Counted from the stretch's first letter, positions 1-10,507 are shown. The stretch: 64,000 bases of DNA from Paramicrosporidium saccamoebae (GCA_002794465.1 MTSL01000178.1:1-64000), one strand, 5' to 3'. Numbers and translations: made by a program. Notes: generated by a model not told the origin, from the letters alone.

Positions 1-1280
1 CCAAGGGGAATGAGTCGGTCGAAAAAGTACGAGAATGCAATCAAATTCTTGGTGCGAATTGCAGGCTGATGGATGCCGTTGAAGGAGCAGGGATGGACAA
101 GACAGGGATCCTCCTTGCGGAACACTGGACGCACCACATTCAGACACGCGTCCCAACCCGACGAATCGCCTGTAAGGGCAAACATCTTTCCGCTCTTATC
201 CACGTCCTCCTTGTGTCCCTTTGTGTAGCAGGGAAAGCGGAGGGCCCGTCCGTCCGACGAATCAGCCAGCATTTTTTGAATGTGTGCCAATTTTATATTC
301 TTCCTCGCCTCCATTAGTCCATAGCCCAAATAGCTCTGTTGGTACAGGTCTACCTGATTTCCATGCAACGCAAGACGATAATAATATTGTGGATGTTTGA
401 GCGGATCAATGTCTGCATATCCATCCCGTGCAATTGCAAATACAATCTGTGTCGAGCCACCACCAAGATCCATGACGACTGAGGTTTCGTCGGGGAGGAA
501 AGGCATTGAGGTGAAGCCGGGACGGAGTTTATCTTGGAGGAAATTGACTGTCACCCAAGCAAAAACGCCCTCTTCCGAGCCGTCCATAACAGCCACCGCT
601 TCGCTGTGGGAAAGTTTTCCATCTCCCAACAGAAACGGATGCGTCTTGATGAATTCTCGCACATTTTGGAGAATGCCCGTCACTGAATACTCTGGAAGCA
701 GACGTAGGCCGGCCGTAGCCTTGACAACAAGCGGCGTGCATTTTCGCGTATCAGGTGGTACTCGCGCCACTGCCGAATCCAAAAGAGGCTTTAGAGATTT
801 TGCAGCCTGCAGAGGGTCAGCATGGTAATGACTAAGGCCAGGCTTGACTTCCTCAAATACCTCATCAACTAGCACATTCAGCTTCGATCCGCAGAACTGG
901 AATTCGTAGACGTGTACCCGAGAGCCGGTGGATCCTGCATCAAATATAATTGCATGTCTGTTTCTTATCCGCTCCTCCTTGCCAGTAGCATCTACGTGGC
1001 ACACCTCTCCCACCTTTCTAATCCCGGCACTGCCTCGAATGGGCGCTCCATCAGGCTGCCAGCCTGGCCGTCTCCGCCAATCTGAAACAAGGAAATAATG
1101 GACAGCTGCCATTAGCAGTAGCAGTGACACTCTTCGATAAACAGCTGTGCGAGAGTTTCGCATTTCGAGAGAGTTGGGCGAGAGGTAACCCATCCTGGTC
1201 TCGTGGGTGGTGGGAGAGAGATGGACGTGTTCTGGGAGAACGGGGGCCGAGGCGGCTGATGATTCTCTCTCGTCGCTCAT
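1..1280 (-). CDS. GDA1: Golgi nucleoside diphosphatase, GDA1/CD39 family (3' end outside window)
   Basis: The minus-strand frame is open from ATG at 1280 to the window edge, about 426 codons, so the C-terminus is missing. A short cytosolic N-terminus is followed by one hydrophobic segment (VSLLLLMAAVHYFLV), giving a type II membrane anchor. The apyrase conserved regions appear in order: FDAGSTGSR (ACR1), KATAGLRLL (ACR2), DGSEEGVFAWV (ACR3), DLGGGSTQIVF (ACR4) and a YFFDR segment near the edge. In this family these bind the nucleotide and divalent metal. The enzyme hydrolyses GDP or UDP in the Golgi or ER lumen so that NMP can exchange for new nucleotide sugar. The exact nucleotide preference cannot be told from sequence. 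The start-codon region is duplicated further upstream (1442-1487). Confidence 0.9.
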   Translation of the reverse strand, partial: MSDERESSAASAPVLPEHVHLSPTTHETRMGYLSPNSLEMRNSRTAVYRRVSLLLLMAAVHYFLVSDWRRRPGWQPDGAPIRGSAGIRKVGEVCHVDATGKEERIRNRHAIIFDAGSTGSRVHVYEFQFCGSKLNVLVDEVFEEVKPGLSHYHADPLQAAKSLKPLLDSAVARVPPDTRKCTPLVVKATAGLRLLPEYSVTGILQNVREFIKTHPFLLGDGKLSHSEAVAVMDGSEEGVFAWVTVNFLQDKLRPGFTSMPFLPDETSVVMDLGGGSTQIVFAIARDGYADIDPLKHPQYYYRLALHGNQVDLYQQSYLGYGLMEARKNIKLAHIQKMLADSSDGRALRFPCYTKGHKEDVDKSGKMFALTGDSSGWDACLNVVRPVFRKEDPCLVHPCSFNGIHQPAIRTKNLIAFSYFFDRLIPL

Positions 1281-1487
1281 GCTCCCCATTTGGGAATTGC
1301 CTTTGTTTCATGTATCATGTTTCCTTTTTGGGACGTGACCCAATCAAGTAATGGATTTATCGATAAAAGCAGTGCTGTTTTACAGTATATGTATAGGGAG
1401 CCTACCGGCTCGTGTAGAGTGGCAATTTGGGATCCGAGACGTTGCTCATGCTCTCCATTTGGGTACTGCCTTTGTTTCACGTACCAT
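1272..1487. repeat. Two diverged copies of the GDA1 start-codon region
   Basis: Bases 1272-1316 and 1442-1487 are about 85% alike, including the CAT that is the GDA1 start codon at 1278-1280 and the run CCATTTGGG...TGCCTTTGTTTCA after it. The spacing is about 170 bp. The sequence between them resembles 1687-1966, so this interval is built from overlapping duplications. Confidence 0.75.
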
Positions 1488-1683
1488 TGTGACGTAGAGG
1501 TAGAGGATTGATTAGTTGGGTATGTGACGTAGAGGTAGAGGATTGATTAGTTGAGTGTTTGTGTGCTAGAGTGGATCGCTTTGCTGGGTATTTGAGGACA
1601 GTGAAATGTGTATCCATACTATTATAGGATTAACAGTAAACAAACCCTCCCTTCCCGTCTGGTATTTTCCCCACTACGCGACA
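1488..1683 (+). mobile_element. Dispersed TGTGACGTAG...CTACGCGACA element, copy A
   Basis: First of four related segments in the window. It begins TGTGACGTAG and ends CTACGCGACA, which are 10-bp inverted repeats with two mismatches. A 35-bp unit at the left end is directly duplicated (1488-1522 and 1523-1557). The interior contains TGGGTATTTGAGGA, AGGATTAACAGTAAA and a pyrimidine-rich stretch CCCTCCCTTCCCGTCT, all shared with copies B and C. There is no coding capacity and no target-site duplication that I can see. It may be a MITE-like non-autonomous transposon or a TG...CA solo-LTR-like relic. Confidence 0.6.
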
Positions 1684-1686
1684 CCG

Positions 1687-1966
1687 CGCTTCCTATTTAG
1701 GACGCGGTCCAATCCAAGAATGAATTTACTTGTTGTGTGGTGAGAGTATGACCACAGTGTCGATATAAATGCAAGACAGAGAATTATCAGTTGGTATGGA
1801 CTCACCGGCCTAGCATTGGGGAGTCGATATTTAACTTTTTTTCCATATTTGCACAAGTACCTAGCACCCAGCACTCAGCATATTGATAAGAGCAATGTAT
1901 TGTTTTACAGTGTATGTATAGAGAACCTACCGGCTCGTGTGGAGCGGCAGATTGGGATCCGAGACA
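1687..1966. repeat. Diverged duplicate of 1316-1440, overlapping the acyltransferase 3' end
   Basis: The segments 1320-1440 and 1687-1966 share blocks: GGACG.GGTCCAATC..A.GAAT, TTTTACAGT.TATGTATAG and ACCTACCGGCTCGTGT with flanking bases. The second copy is longer because of inserted sequence. Its right end is coding: the last dozen codons of the acyltransferase gene (stop at 1927-1929) lie inside the repeat. Confidence 0.7.
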
Positions 1967-3581
1967 GTCTGGGGAGAGTCGCACTCCATAAAGAATCCCT
2001 CCGTTTCTGGTAGACTTATGGGAGAGATGCGGCCTTCCTCCAGACGCTGCTTAAACCAATACCGCCAACTACTGTTCTCGAGTCGGCGCTCGGCCACATG
2101 GGCAGAGTATTCGTTAGGGAGGGGAAGAGGGGGAGAGTGTTGGCGGGCAGAACGACTGTAAAAGCGCCAGGTCTGGATAATATCGTCCTTGTGGTCCTTG
2201 ATATGACGGACGAGCGCCTGGGCCGGATCAGCCCGATCCTCTGCCATGAGCAGTTGGTTCTTGATTTGCACTACAGCTGCATCAGAGAGCCAGGCGGGCA
2301 GATAGGGAAGGGGACAATTAGAGGAACTTGGAACACTGGTACCCAGAGGCACCGCAATAGGACCGCACGAATTGATCTTTGTCTTTCCATTCAGAACGGG
2401 TCCCTCCGCAACCATTCCCTCGGGAATAGAATCCACTGGCGTCATTCTCCTCCTCAACGAGGAAACGTACTTTTCCTGCGAATTCTTCCTCATCTTTTCG
2501 CGATCCTGGTTCCGCATGCAATTCTTCATGTATCCGTCCCATGACAGACACCGCAGCCCCGCAGTCTCAGAGATGAGCGCCTTTACTCGATTGGCAAATT
2601 CAATTCCCGTCTCGTTGGGCTTTCGACGCTGTGGGGGAAGCCACCAGACATCAGCAATCATAAACCAGCGTGTCATTAGGTATAGGGCGTGCTGTGTAAA
2701 GGTTTGTTCGCGCGTGTTCCAGTAGGGATCGAGGAGGCGCTTATTGTATTTTATGGCGACGGGACAGACAAGTGCGTCAAGCTCAAAGGCTCCCTTATGA
2801 AAGAGGACAGTGCTTTCGTTATTCACACAGGTGCCCTCCGGGAAGATGATCAGTGGAGTTGTCTGAGGACGTTTGTTAATGTGTGCCTGCATCCGCTTGG
2901 CAACAGCCACACGATCACGCGCTTCATTACGATTGAAGAAGAGTGATCCGTTTGCTATAAGAGCGTATTTTTGGAACCAGCCAAACAGTCCGCCGTGATT
3001 CTGGGCTACCGTCGCATGGGGGATTTTGTGGGAGCTCATCAAAAAGTAATCAATAAAACTGGTGTGGTTGGCAACAAACAAGTGCGAGTCCTTTGGTGAT
3101 GGCTTCTTTCCGTGGTGTCTGATAAAGGCAGAGAAGCTGAAAAGCCAGGCTTGGCAGTAGACCTTGAAGACCAGTAACAGGAACGGCTGGCTTCGACTGA
3201 CAATGGCTATTGGCAGCAAGAGCACAAATAAAATGCTTGCAGTCAGAATAATGCCCAATCTGATGGGAAACAGGATGCCGTACCGGATTGCCATGCCTCC
3301 TAGGTACAGCCAATACAGCAGGGTGCTCTTGGGTTGCACCGTCGGCTTTGGTTCAAAACATTTGCTGAATTCGTCTCGCGATAGAGCCTGTGCTGCATAC
3401 GATAGGAACATCATTCCATCCTCGAATGCAATCCTATCGACATTAGCCGTTGTGGAGTGGAGAGTTACAGTCGCTGGGACGGAGTTTGTGGGGCAGCGTG
3501 CACCGGACGCATCCGGTCGCGGTGTACAATAGGAGAGACCAATTTGATGGTTGGGATGGGCATGGCGAGTCCCTCGGTCAT
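1927..3581 (-). CDS. Glycerol-3-phosphate acyltransferase, GPAT3/4-like
   Basis: Two exons on the minus strand, 3581-3469 and 3433-1927, with a 35-nt intron (3434-3468), give about 539 residues. The N-terminal half has two hydrophobic stretches followed by acyltransferase motif I VANHTSFID and motif III FPEGTCVNN, with GLFGWFQ between. This matches the ER-bound GPAT3/GPAT4 branch, which acylates glycerol-3-phosphate in triacylglycerol and phospholipid synthesis. The intron is inferred: it joins an upstream ATG exon in frame and adds the IAFEDG segment before the conserved N-terminus; MM at 3414 is the fallback start. The last roughly 170 residues are not part of the usual family, and the extreme C-terminus is encoded in a repeat, so the tail may be recent. 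Confidence 0.85.
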
Positions 3582-3889
3582 CCCCAGTCTACGTCGTGAG
3601 GGATTGCGGTGTGACTGCTTACATAAATCCCACGATAAGGTCAAAGGAATAAAGCGATTATTTCTTTACTGTTTGGCGGGCTTTCAACAGTCCGTTAGGA
3701 TGGCAAGGGTAGAATGGGATGAGCAGTCGAGTTAAGAAGGGTTGGGCGAGTCGATCCGAATTGCAAGTAGATACAAGCGGGTATGGAGGGCTCAATGATT
3801 GATCGCCCGTCTGGAATTGGAGGTTTATTAAATAAATGTTCTTCCTTAATTACAAGATCAGCAATAATCGCAGAATCAGATATAATTAA
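3582..3889. other. Intergenic, nothing recognised
   Basis: This gap lies between the 3' end of OST1 and the 5' end of the acyltransferase gene, both minus strand. It is moderately AT-rich. I see no RNA gene or repeat. The acyltransferase promoter and the OST1 polyadenylation region must lie here. Confidence 0.5.
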
Positions 3890-5713
3890 TTACAAGGTCA
3901 GTAGACGGGCTTCGCATTGGAGCACCCGCTCGTCCAAATCAACAGCATCTTTTTCCAGGCGCGATACAATGTTGGCAGATGACTCACTTATCAGTGACCG
4001 GAGCTTTGCCAACTGCTCCTCATACAGCTTCTTGAGGGCTACCGTAGCCATCAGTGTAGGTCGATCTACCGGTTCTTCATCAGAGAGAACCCTTGCTACC
4101 TCCTCCGAAACACTGAAAAGCTCATCAATGCACGCCCGGGCGTTCTCCTTTTCGCTTCGCACCGATTCTAGATCATGTAAAAGTCCACGTCGCTCACGGA
4201 ATAGCTTGGCTATCATAATACGACCTTTTTCACGATCGACCTGATGGAGACCAAGATTGGCCTCACCAAGTTGGATGAGTAGCAGAACAACTAGGATGCA
4301 AATGGCCGCAGTCATGACCGGTAGTCTAAAGATTGTCCAGCGGGGGTAATCAAAGATCATGGCCGCCTGTCCTAGATGATCTTTGGCAACATTTTTGAGG
4401 TTGATGGAAAATACCAAATTGTCGCCGGCAAATAATGGCATGGGTATTGTAAATTCCTCCTTTATGCTTACAAAAGTGTCCACCGCAGTGACAATGGGTG
4501 CCCCATATGCGGTGGAACCGGCAGGCAAGACTATGCGAAACTTGAATTCGTCAATAGTCACGTCATTGTAAATATCAAACAGGGGCACAATAATCCTCTT
4601 GGCCTTCAGGTTGTCTTCTTTGATATAAACATTGTCAATGAACCCGTCCATCGGCAATGAATAAGTCGCAGTCCAAGCCATATTCCATCCCCCACTAACA
4701 GGGAACCGCGGTGGGACCTCAATTACATGCGAAGTGGGCAGTACTGGCGAGGGACGGCGATGCATGGGGGAGTGGATCAGTCCAACCTCATCCCGGATCT
4801 GGAATTCACTGGCCTGGGAGGGCACTGATATGGGAATCAGCGGCAAGATTTGACTCTCCATTCCGCGCTGGTGAAGTCCTTGAAGGAATTCGATTCGGTT
4901 GAAGCTGTCATCCTTTGTTTTGTGCCCCAGATTGACAATTTCGTACTTTTCAGTGACCAGTAATCGCTTTTTTAATGGACTGATCTCTACCGTGCGTTCC
5001 AGTTTTTGAATTTTGTAAAAAGGCAGCCTCGTCACTGTAAAGTGAACCCAAAGCGATCCCAGTGCATCATGTAATGGTGCAGTGTTTTCATAAACACCAC
5101 AGGTGTACATTGTTCCCGGGAGAGCCCCACCCGCTGGTACTGCGCTTCCTTTCAGACTTCGCGGTTCTGGACAGCTGATCTTGTTCATGGTAAACTCTTT
5201 GATCATCAGCACGTCTGTCTTTTGTCTCAGCGTCGGATAAGGCGAGTAGAAGACGGACGACATTTCACATCGTACCCCTAACGGTGTCTTCTGGTCAGCT
5301 ACCGAGGGTGTCATGATGTAGCGATTGACATAGCTGATTCCTAGCCCAAAACTGACTTTTGGATTGCTTCTTGTCAGTGGAGTCGGAAGATTGATGACAA
5401 AGCAGCGGTGTCCAATGGGACAGTCTGTCTTTTCCGTAACGGGAAGCCTTGAATTTGGACCAGTGTTACCGATGGCGCTAATGTGACTAAAGTCTGCCAC
5501 CATGGCGGTCGGCAGAATGACTTGGTAGTTGTGAACCGGTCCTGCCGTATTCTCATCCAGCGCTGCAACTATCGAGTATTCCTCACGCAACACTGGTGAG
5601 CTAAGATAGACCACCCGCTTTACTTGCTGGTTCACCAATCCCTCTGGGGCAAAACTGTCCAGCAGCACAGCACCCGCCGAGGCGAGGAGCACGCCAAAGT
5701 GCATGAGATTCAT
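3890..5713 (-). CDS. OST1: Ribophorin I, OST complex subunit OST1
   Basis: Uninterrupted 607-codon frame from ATG at 5713. The protein starts with a signal sequence (MNLMHFGVLLASAGAVLLDS). A long lumenal region follows with the ribophorin I pattern near YYSPYPT-type and EIVNLGH motifs (here FYSPYPTLRQ and YEIVNLGHK), then one transmembrane helix (VMTAAICILVVLLLIQLG) and a cytosolic helical tail. It is a structural subunit of the oligosaccharyltransferase, which transfers glycans to Asn of nascent ER proteins, and sits next to the translocon. Length matches fungal and animal homologues. No intron is needed. Confidence 0.93.
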   Translation of the reverse strand: MNLMHFGVLLASAGAVLLDSFAPEGLVNQQVKRVVYLSSPVLREEYSIVAALDENTAGPVHNYQVILPTAMVADFSHISAIGNTGPNSRLPVTEKTDCPIGHRCFVINLPTPLTRSNPKVSFGLGISYVNRYIMTPSVADQKTPLGVRCEMSSVFYSPYPTLRQKTDVLMIKEFTMNKISCPEPRSLKGSAVPAGGALPGTMYTCGVYENTAPLHDALGSLWVHFTVTRLPFYKIQKLERTVEISPLKKRLLVTEKYEIVNLGHKTKDDSFNRIEFLQGLHQRGMESQILPLIPISVPSQASEFQIRDEVGLIHSPMHRRPSPVLPTSHVIEVPPRFPVSGGWNMAWTATYSLPMDGFIDNVYIKEDNLKAKRIIVPLFDIYNDVTIDEFKFRIVLPAGSTAYGAPIVTAVDTFVSIKEEFTIPMPLFAGDNLVFSINLKNVAKDHLGQAAMIFDYPRWTIFRLPVMTAAICILVVLLLIQLGEANLGLHQVDREKGRIMIAKLFRERRGLLHDLESVRSEKENARACIDELFSVSEEVARVLSDEEPVDRPTLMATVALKKLYEEQLAKLRSLISESSANIVSRLEKDAVDLDERVLQCEARLLTL

Positions 5714-5753
5714 GCTTAGTCGGAAAAGGCAAAATTACAAGCCCAATTTATTA

Positions 5754-7120
5754 TTACATGGAGCGACCATCGGGCATCCTGAGGAGATAGTCTCCGTGTT
5801 GCGTTATGTAGCGCACCCATGGCAGGGCGGGATAGCCGCTCTTCTCAACAATCTTCAGGTACCGCACCTGAATACCAGAGGCAGTGTAGTAGGGCACTTC
5901 AAACTTTACAGAGATTGGTAGCAGTTTATGTTCACTGGCATCCTCTACAGAATAAGCAATATAAGGGACGCATACCAGATTTCACACTGGGGAAACCAAA
6001 ACGAGCGCGCATTTGGAATTCCTTTCCGCTTGGGAAGAATCCAATAGTCCATACAATGGCAGCTTGGTCGGGCTCGTACGAGGCCGTTCCAACCGTCGTC
6101 TAAACAATCAGCATCAAGTAAAGTATATACTTTGAATTTCGGTGTATCAGCATCCTCAGGGACAGGGATGATAATTTCCACGCCATTTGCATTCGTCCGT
6201 TTTTTCAGCTGACTCTTGGCCTTGATCAGATACTCAATTCTACTGGCGCTCCATCGCTCAATGACACATTCGACCCAAATGGGTGGCTTCATTGCCGTCG
6301 GTGTCATCCGGTACGACATGAGCTCAAAATCTCCGTCCGGCGGTATAAATGAAATGGCTCGTTCTGATTCAAATTTCTGCAGCCTGACGCATTGGTGGAA
6401 TTTGACGTCTTCCAGATCCACCGTTTTGGCCGTGCGGCCGGTGCGACCAGAATTTTCAAAGAGAATGCGGTCGTTGAGACCGAGCCGCAGTTCGGGCATC
6501 CCAGAGAGGTAGCAGCGCACCTTGACCGAGCCGACAATTTCGGATTGTACAACGTTCCCGTTGCTATTGACAAGCAAATTGAGAGACTCGATGACGTCGA
6601 GGAACACTTCATTCTTCCGATACTTGATACCCTCGGAACGCCACGAGACTGCACTAGTGACAGCGGAGGGGGGACGTGCGGGGCCAGTGTCCAGCTGGAA
6701 GGACTGTTGAGTAATGTACTCTTTTAAAATGTTCTTTTCTGTCGTCTGAGCATGGCCAAAGTCCATCATTTCGTCAAGAAGCTCATAGACCACCACGAAA
6801 TTGTCCCGAAGACTCTCTTCCTCCAACTCCCGAAAGTACTCTGTGAAGACATCGACTAGTCGGTGCAGAAACAACAGCGCTGTCATAACATTCGAGTTGC
6901 GCTTTGTCAGGGCCAATATGTAAAGATTGGCGTGGCGAATGTGTACGTAAGTGATATCGTTGCATGTCAAGATGGGCGTGGCAGTGCGCTTCTGGTCTTC
7001 CAAGTCGGAGAGGAGTCCAACAAACTTTTCTGCAGCATCCGGCGAAATATCGCCGCGATAGTCACGGTGCAAAAGGACCTTTCCCTTTAGGTCCAAAAAA
7101 AAGATGGAAGACAACACCAT
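5754..7120 (-). CDS. APM1: AP-1 clathrin adaptor medium (mu) subunit
   Basis: Three exons (7120-6131, 6099-5976, 5944-5754) separated by two 31-nt introns give 434 residues. The N-terminal longin-like part begins SSIFFLDLKGKVLLHRDYRG. The C-terminal mu homology domain carries the AP-1-like run IPVPEDADTPKFK just before intron 1 and ends in VPYYTASGIQVRYLK and GYPALPWVRYIT after intron 2. Both introns were found because the family alignment resumes in frame directly after a TAG acceptor. The subunit binds YxxPhi sorting signals at the trans-Golgi or endosomes. AP-1 is preferred over AP-2 from the motif spelling. The stop is followed at once by AATAAA. Confidence 0.92.
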
Positions 7121-7156
7121 GCTGTGTGAAACGATATGGATAAATGTTTACTGTGA

Positions 7157-7302
7157 GGTTTGTTATGTAATGATCCGCGGGGTTGGTATTATAATGATGA
7201 TCCATTAGGTTGGTATTATAGAGATGATCCACTAGGTTGGTGTTGTATTGAGGATCCACCAGATTGGTGTTGTATTGGGGATCCATGAGGTTGATATGGT
7301 AG
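7157..7302. repeat. 27-bp tandem repeat, about five units, upstream of AP-1 mu
   Basis: Units begin GGTTGGTATTATA and end GATCCA(C/T)TA. Four full 27-bp copies start at 7181, 7208, 7235 and 7262, with a degenerate copy before and a half copy after. The period is nine codons, so an open frame runs through it on the minus strand, but that frame has no ATG. The array sits in the 431-bp gap between divergent genes, 37 bp upstream of the AP-1 mu start. Confidence 0.85.
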
Positions 7303-7551
7303 TAGGTAATACTTGTCTCTGTTCCGTGGATATGATATATCCTCGAATCAATGACTATGCTCTCTCGTAATGAACCCTTTAGCCCCACTCAATGGCCACA
7401 CTTTCTAACAATTACGTCTAGAAGCCAGCCTTTGCGTCGGTTCCTGAGAAACGATTGGCCTCTCATCCTCTCATCCTCTCAGCATCTCAGCCTCTCGGCT
7501 TCTTGGATACCGTCCATAGAAACGGGCCAGATCTGGATCGGCACAAACACC

Positions 7552-8193
7552 ATGGTCGCTAGTACTCCGCCTGAGGATCCTCGTTCCTCATTGACTCCGC
7601 ATCCGTCACGTACAAAGTCTCCGGGATTGATCAACCTGAATCAGACCTCGCTGACAGCAATGGCCACCATGATAAACAGTCGAAACATTGCGTTGCTGCA
7701 GTCACGGCTGGATCACCACGAGGTGGCGCTACATACGCTCCATGAGCGGGTTGAGGTGCAGAATGCGGTGATTGGGTGTCTGGTTCGGATGGTGGGAGTC
7801 CTTAGAGAGCGATTGCTTGTCAGCGAGCAGACGGTAAAGAAGATGGCAGCGGTATTAAAGGTGGCTGGAGTGCATCTAGTAATGGTCAGAATGGCTGTGC
7901 GGAGTAGTCCAGCATACCGAGAAGGTCTACTTCAGATTGCATCAAGTCAAATATGGAAACTAAAGGGTTGGCTGCTTGCATCCTTGTTCTGTCATGGAGC
8001 CCTGAAATGGGGCCAGATCTACACTGCGCAAGAGATGGCTAGTCTGCTTCTTTTAGGGACAGTGCTGCCGCCAAAGATGATCAGGCGAATGCAACTGGCA
8101 GTAAATCTGACCCTCCTAGCAGGATCAACCTTACTGCTGAAAGAATTCTTCCGAGAAGTCTCCCAAACTCTACCTTTTAAGCTGTTTTTATAA
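7552..8193 (+). CDS. Uncharacterised protein with helical region and C-terminal membrane segments
   Basis: The frame runs from ATG at 7552, which sits in a good context (CACCATGG), to 8193, 213 residues. An in-frame ATG at 7351 would add 67 low-information residues. The N-terminal 40 residues are polar and proline/serine-rich. The middle (around IALLQSRLDHHEVALHTLHE) looks like a coiled coil. The last 70 residues contain two or three hydrophobic stretches (WLLASLFCHGALKW, LLLLGTVLPP, LAVNLTLLAGSTLLL). I do not recognise a family. The shape, coiled coil plus C-terminal membrane anchor, would suit an organelle-surface protein, but that is only a guess. Confidence 0.55.
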   Translation: MVASTPPEDPRSSLTPHPSRTKSPGLINLNQTSLTAMATMINSRNIALLQSRLDHHEVALHTLHERVEVQNAVIGCLVRMVGVLRERLLVSEQTVKKMAAVLKVAGVHLVMVRMAVRSSPAYREGLLQIASSQIWKLKGWLLASLFCHGALKWGQIYTAQEMASLLLLGTVLPPKMIRRMQLAVNLTLLAGSTLLLKEFFREVSQTLPFKLFL

Positions 8194-8229
8194 AAGACTT
8201 TATTCGCGTAGGCCGAATCCCTGGCAGGC

Positions 8230-10507
8230 ATGACAGTGACAATGAGTCCAGGTATGGCAGCAGGGTTGGAGGATTTTACCCGTGTTGGCTGTCCCGTAGA
8301 GCATCTCCAAATTCATAATGCTCTCGAAATATTTACCGAGTATCTTTCGACCGGAACTATTTGCAAGGACTCTGCACTTGGCACTGCCTGCGTTCTGGCC
8401 TTTGTGCAGGCAAACTGGACAGGCCCCTACTTACCAGAAAGCTTTCCTGATCCTTCTCATGGTGAATGTGTCAAGAAGCTGCAGATGGGAGGAGAAGCAG
8501 TGTATCCGTTGGTACGCTATCCGTGGCTTTTGGTCTTGGCGAAGGAATGTTTAGACGGTTGGTGGCTTCTTCGAGCCCTGCACCTGAACCAAAGACTATT
8601 GGATAGTCCGTCCTCTGAGCTTGTCGAGATGATGGAAGTCCTTATTACCGCAAATGTAAGCAAACTGGGCGAGTTGACGGCCGGCGAAAGTTGTGTAGAG
8701 GCCGCGCTGATAGCGCAGACTAATGGAAATCAAAAGCTTTCCGAGGATCTGATAGAAGCCGCTTGCAAATACAGCGGATTCCGGCATCATCTTACCGGAA
8801 TTCTCGGCCGTCGCACAAAGTTCCAGAGCTTTGATGTTACCCAACTTGCAGTCAAAGTGGAAGAATCCGCCCCTCGAGATTTACCAAAGGGGAGTGAAAC
8901 GACCGGCCCTGCTAATATTGAGCTTCAGGACGAGTATTTACTGGACAGGCCTGATCTGAACGAACCTTTATCGGGAAAAATCTCAGAAACTGGTCTTGCC
9001 ATAATTATGGCTGAGGCCATGCATGTGCTGCGGTTTTACGCAAAAGACGCCACAGTTATAGAAAAGGCAATGGCACTTGTTCAGTGTGTCCTCGAGCACC
9101 CTGGGAACTGGTGTATTTACTCTAGCGCATTATTCCTCCGCTCCAGCCTGGAAAGCAGTCGTGCCCGGTTTGTTGAGCGGGCCGCTCTTCAGTATCAGGC
9201 CCTGGTGGATCAAATGAAGGACACCAAGGTTCCCTTCGAGGATCGAGTCCACTGTCTATTTGCAACGCCTCTACCGCCTGACTGGGAATTGGATCGTCAC
9301 CAAGCCAGACTGTTCGCAGGGTTGGGAGTTTTCCGCACGGCCTCGGTCATTTTTGAGCGTCGTGCAATGTGGGATGAGTACATATCCTGTCTGATCCAAA
9401 TTGGAGAACGAACCAAGGCAGAGGAGCTGCTGAACGAAAAAATTGAAAAGGATCCGCTAAACGTGAAAATGTTGTGCATTCTAGGAGACCTGAAAGACGA
9501 TCATACTCTGTATCAAAAGGCATGGGAAGTTTCCAACAAGAGATTTGCCCGGGCCATGCGTTCGCTTGGAATGTACTACTTTAAAAAGGAAATGATTCCC
9601 GAGGCCATTGAAGCATTCGAGTCTGCCTTGGCACTCAATGCACTTTTTGACAAGATTTGGTTCCTGGTTGGATGTGCTGCGCTGCAGCTCGAAGACTTTA
9701 AGAAAGCTCGAAATGCATTCTCGCGAACCGTCGGAATTGATCCTGAGAATTCCGAGGCATGGAATAACCTGGCAGCTGTGTATCTGTATTCAGGGCAGCA
9801 GGAAGAGGCTTTGCGCGCGTTAAAGGAAGCAGGAAAGCGCAAGTTTGATAATTGGAAGATTTGGGACAATATTTTCAGAGTCTCCTTGTCCCTAGGCGAA
9901 ATTACTGAAGCTATCGCAGCGTATAGAAGAGTTGCAGAAATCCGCGGAAAAGAGACAGACTTGGGAAACCTCGACTACATTTTCGAGACTCTCAAGTCGG
10001 CAATCAGTACTCATGGACTGAGAGATTCANNNNNNNNNNNNNNNNNNNNNNNNNNNNNNNNNNNNNNNNNNNNNNNNNNNNNNNNNNNNNNNNNNNNNNN
10101 NNNNNNNNNNNNNNNNNNNNNNNNNNNNNNNNNNNNNNNNNNNNNNNNNNNNNNNNNNNNNNNNNNNNNNNNNNNNNNNNNNNNNNNNNNNNNNNNNNNN
10201 NNNNNNNNNNNNNNNNNNNNNNNACGCTGATATCATTGATCAACCCGGCGAAATGCTGGAATTCTATTTCAAGGCGTACCGTGCTATGCAGACCATTAAC
10301 ATTGAATATGAAATTGAAGCATTGCGACAAATGCTTGACTGTGTAAAAAGGATTCGCTCCACTCTTGATCGTTGCAAGTCGGCTGTCGATGTGGATTTCC
10401 ACGAGCGCGAGTGCCAATTGAAATCAATTGTGGAAAACATTATTCGTCGCGGACAGCCCACTATGAGTGCCACTCCAGAATTTGTTGAGCTAAGGTCTCT
10501 TTTATAG
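8230..10507 (+). CDS. TTC27: TTC27/EMW1-like tetratricopeptide-repeat protein (assembly gap inside)
   Basis: The frame is open from ATG at 8230 into a run of N (10030-10223). After the gap a coherent frame continues to a stop at 10507 (GEMLEFYFKAYRAM... ending VELRSLL). The region around 9480-9900 has consecutive TPR units, for example ARAMRSLGMYYFKKEMIPEA and SEAWNNLAAVYLYSGQQEEA. Placement of TPRs in the C-terminal half with a long helical N-terminus fits TTC27/Emw1, a cell-integrity and co-chaperone-like protein. The frames on both sides of the gap differ by one, which is uninformative because gap length is an estimate. The product is probably about 755 residues. Confidence 0.8.
10030..10223. 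other. Assembly gap (run of N)
   Basis: About 194 unknown bases inside the TTC27-like gene, in or just after its last TPR units. Confidence 0.99.

Noticed and set aside
397-828. 143-codon plus-strand frame
   Set aside because: It is antisense to the GDA1/CD39 gene, which has clear family motifs on the minus strand.
7062-7388. Minus-strand frame through the 27-bp repeats
   Set aside because: It starts only at GTG, overlaps the AP-1 mu coding start in another frame, and its regularity comes from the repeat period being a multiple of three.
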